NCBI GenBank assembly: GCA_019683665.1
Contig: JADGIB010000013.1
Span: forward strand, 1 to 24,675
Source of the DNA: Solirubrobacteraceae bacterium
GTDB taxonomy: Bacteria; Actinomycetota; Thermoleophilia; Solirubrobacterales; Solirubrobacteraceae
DNA length: 24,675 bases
Reading direction: 5' to 3'
Shown piece after piece: positions 22,901 through 24,675 of the stretch (its first letter is position 1; each line of letters opens with the position of its first letter). Position numbers and translations under genes: made by a program. The notes under the pieces are model-generated. The model was not told the origin of the DNA. It was given only the letters and a program-made list of their open reading frames with translations, and did no database searches.

Positions 22901-23860
22901 ATGGCCGTGGCCGAGTTCCGTGGCAGTTACACCGTCCAAGTCACGCCCTTCACCGACGACGGGTCGGCCATCGACCTCGACGCGCAGCGCCGGTTCATCG
23001 ACTGGCAGATCGAGCAGGGCGTCCCGGGCCTGATCATCCTCGGCACGTCCGGCGAGTTCCCCTCGGTCTCCGACGCGGAGCGGACCGCGTTCGTCGAAGC
23101 CACGATCGCCCACGTCGACAAGCGCATCCCGGTGCTCGTCGGGACCATGAACGCGCACACGCCCAACGCGGTGCGCTACAGCCGCGAGGCCGAGGAGCTC
23201 GGCGCGGACGGCCTGATGATCGCCCCGCCGTACTACTACACGCCGACCGACGACGAGATCTACCGCTACTACGGCGAGATCTGCGACGCGGTGAGCCTGC
23301 CGATCATGCTCTACAACAACCCGTTCACGACGAACGTGGACATGTCGGCGAAGCTCGTCGCGCGGCTGACGTCGTCGTTCGAGCAGATCCGCTACATCAA
23401 GGAGGCGAGCATGGACGTCGCTCGCGTCTTCGACATCGTCCGGGAGACCGAGGGCGTCATGAACGTCTTCGCCGGCGAGCGGATCATCGAGTCGTTCCTG
23501 CTCGGCGCCGTCGGCTACGTCAACCCGTTCGGCAACTACGTCCCGCGCCCGTCGCACCGGATCTGGGACCTGCTCGTCGCCGGCGACGTCGAGGGCGCCT
23601 GGCGCATCCAGCGGCTGCTCAACGAGATCGACCACACGATCGCCGAGGGCCACCCGCGCTACGGCCACCAGTGCTACTCGAAGGCGCTGGCCGCCGCGGC
23701 CGGCTGCCCGATGGGCGACGTCCGCCCGCCGCTGACGACCTTCGAGAGCCTCGGCGAGGAGGGCCGCGAGCGCGTGGCCCGGCTGCGCCGGATCATCGAG
23801 GAGGCCGAGGCGATCACGGCCGAGTACGACCACGTCCCGGTGGCCGCCGCGACGGCCTGA
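22901..23860 (+). CDS. DapA-superfamily (DHDPS/NAL) aldolase, lyase or deaminase
   Basis: Class I Schiff-base enzyme acting on a 2-keto acid or cyclic imine. The 319-residue product has the (beta/alpha)8 landmarks TPFTDDGSAIDLDAQRRFIDW, GTSGEFPSVSDAER (Thr49, Ser50), APPYYY, LYNNPF with Tyr138, and the Schiff-base lysine Lys167 in YIKEAS. The Arg that in true DapA follows the Tyr (YNVPSRT) and holds the lysine-pathway substrate is replaced by Thr143 (YNNPFT), so a lysine biosynthetic role is unlikely. Beside a DadA-like oxidase and an Fe-S flavoprotein, a deaminase like LhpC/HypD (1-pyrroline-4-hydroxy-2-carboxylate deaminase) is the best-fitting role; a keto-deoxy-sugar-acid aldolase is an alternative. 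The ATG follows AGGGGG by only 3 bases; a GTG two codons later is possible. Confidence 0.85.
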   Translation: MAVAEFRGSYTVQVTPFTDDGSAIDLDAQRRFIDWQIEQGVPGLIILGTSGEFPSVSDAERTAFVEATIAHVDKRIPVLVGTMNAHTPNAVRYSREAEELGADGLMIAPPYYYTPTDDEIYRYYGEICDAVSLPIMLYNNPFTTNVDMSAKLVARLTSSFEQIRYIKEASMDVARVFDIVRETEGVMNVFAGERIIESFLLGAVGYVNPFGNYVPRPSHRIWDLLVAGDVEGAWRIQRLLNEIDHTIAEGHPRYGHQCYSKALAAAAGCPMGDVRPPLTTFESLGEEGRERVARLRRIIEEAEAITAEYDHVPVAAATA

Positions 23861-23872
23861 GCCGCCCCGCGA

Positions 23873-23900
23873 CCGGGCCCCGCGCGACGCCGGGGCCCGG
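23873..23900. terminator. Strong bidirectional hairpin between convergent genes
   Basis: CCGGGCCCCG (23873-23882) and CGGGGCCCGG (23891-23900) form a perfect 10-bp stem around an 8-base loop, 12 bases after the DapA-like stop. It lies between two converging genes and could end both transcripts. There is no U-run. Confidence 0.6.
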
Positions 23901-23960
23901 CGCGTTCGCCCGCAAACGGGCCGCAGAGCGCACGAAGATCCGCTCACCGCACAGAATCCT

Positions 23961-23985
23961 CCGCTGCGGAGCCTCGGCTCAGCGG
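23961..23985 (-). terminator. Second hairpin at the 3' end of the right-edge iclR gene
   Basis: CCGCT-GCG-GAGCC, a 2-base loop and GGCTC-AGCGG form a 10-bp stem with a 3-base bulge. It overlaps the stop codon of the IclR gene at 23979, so its status as a terminator is uncertain. Confidence 0.25.
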
Positions 23986-24675
23986 GCGCCGCGCAGGTCC
24001 GCCTCGACGAGGGCGGCGGTGCGCCGCAGCGGCTCGGCGAGCTCGTGGAGCTGCTCGACCGAGCGCCGCATCGAGTTCGTCGACAGGTTGATCGCGCCGG
24101 CGGGCCACCCGGAGCGGTCGCGCACCGGCGCGGCGATCGCCAGCACCCCCGGCTCGAGCTCCTGGTCGACCATCGCGTAGCCGACCCGCCGGGCCTCGGC
24201 GAGCTCGGCCCGCAGGCGGTCGGGGTCGGTGATCGTCCGCTCCGTGTAGCCCTCCAGCGGGCCCCGGTCGAGGAGCCGGTCGAGCTCGTCGTCGGGCAGC
24301 GCCGCGAGCAGGACCTTGCCGGTCGCGGTCGCGTGCGCGGGCAGGCGGCGGCCGATGTCGACGCGGATCGTCATGATCGCGCTCGACGGCACGTGCGCGA
24401 CGTAGACGACGTGGCGGCCGTCGAGGACGGCCGCCTCGCTCGACTCGTCGACCTCGGCGACGAGCGCGCGCAGGCGCGGCAGGACGAGGTCGGCGAACGT
24501 CAGGCCCTGGAGGAAGCCGAGGCCGAGCTGGAGGATCCTCGGCGTCAGCCGGAACAGCCGCCCGTCGGTCTCCACGTAGCCCAGCTCGATGAGCGTGATG
24601 AGGAAGCGGCGGGTCGTGCCCCGCGTCATGCCGGTCGCGACCGCCAGGTCGCGGACCGTCGCCGCGGGGCCGACC
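23979..24675 (-). CDS. IclR family regulator, 5' end beyond the window (partial)
   Basis: A second PcaR/PobR-like IclR regulator. The visible 231 residues start inside the winged helix: translation of the edge gives VGPAATVRDLAVATGM before MTRGTTRRFLITLIELGYVETDGRLFRL, so the Met at 24629 is internal and not the start. The effector domain is complete (SEAAVLDGRHVVYVAH, RRLPAHATATGKVLLAAL, QELEPGVLAIAAPVRDRSG). About 25-40 N-terminal residues are missing. It converges on the DapA-like gene. It may control genes to the right of the window or share sites with the first IclR protein. Confidence 0.88.
   Translation of the reverse strand, partial: VGPAATVRDLAVATGMTRGTTRRFLITLIELGYVETDGRLFRLTPRILQLGLGFLQGLTFADLVLPRLRALVAEVDESSEAAVLDGRHVVYVAHVPSSAIMTIRVDIGRRLPAHATATGKVLLAALPDDELDRLLDRGPLEGYTERTITDPDRLRAELAEARRVGYAMVDQELEPGVLAIAAPVRDRSGWPAGAINLSTNSMRRSVEQLHELAEPLRRTAALVEADLRGAR

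Noticed and set aside
24609..24629. Met at 24629 as start of the right-edge IclR gene
   Set aside because: The frame stays open to the window edge and encodes the missing winged-helix residues (ATVRDLAVATG), so the gene is cut by the window.

Overview
The window is very GC-rich DNA with dense, mostly overlapping genes, TGA as the usual stop and many GTG starts. The short RpoD-type sigma factor, a NarL/HisKA_3 two-component pair, an F420-type luciferase-like oxidoreductase and TANNNT -10 boxes placed just upstream of start codons point to a high-GC actinobacterium. A member of the Thermoleophilia/Solirubrobacterales is my best guess, from gene content and composition only.

Left part (1-6663), housekeeping and signalling. 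A primary sigma factor gene (rpoD, minus) is followed by a divergent GTP cyclohydrolase whose active-site signature looks like archaeal MptA. An ABC-2 type exporter (ATPase and permease, minus) is transcribed away from a histidine kinase/response regulator pair (plus). The regulator shares its stop palindrome with pgsA (minus), a CDP-alcohol phosphotransferase of phospholipid synthesis. A block of G and C homopolymers with strong hairpins separates pgsA from the next operon.

Middle part (6792-17887), a nine-gene minus-strand operon. In transcription order: hydantoinase/oxoprolinase subunits HyuA and HyuB, a lipoprotein peptide-type binding protein, two permeases, two ATPases (a complete Dpp/Opp-type importer), a hydantoin/Asp/Glu racemase-like protein, and an M24 (prolidase/creatinase fold) hydrolase. 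Most junctions are GTGA or TGATG overlaps, so the genes are probably translationally coupled. No N-carbamoyl-amino-acid hydrolase is present; the M24 enzyme sits where one might be expected.

Right part (18106-24675), regulators and an oxidative module. A PcaR/PobR-type IclR regulator diverges from a fused [2Fe-2S]/FAD/BFD-type oxidoreductase and a luciferase-like oxidoreductase. An FAD amine/amino-acid oxidase (minus) diverges from a DapA-superfamily lyase/deaminase (plus). A second IclR regulator runs off the right edge. The Fe-S flavoprotein, DadA-like oxidase and DapA-family protein resemble the dehydrogenase plus deaminase set used for D-hydroxyproline or opines.

The main discovery candidate is a composite operator with three half-sites, GTNCG-N5-CGNAC-N4-GTNCG. 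It occurs with identical spacing upstream of hyuA (18005-18028, minus) and between the FAD oxidase and DapA-like genes (22866-22889, plus), with a degenerate copy between iclR and the Fe-S oxidoreductase (18976-18999). It resembles the operator type used by PcaR/PcaU/PobR IclR proteins. It ties the uptake/hydantoinase operon and the oxidation/deamination genes into one probable regulon for a cyclic amide, hydantoin or imino-acid-containing substrate that cannot be named from sequence alone. No intergenic stretch exceeds 300 bases; no tRNA, rRNA, CRISPR array or transposon was seen.
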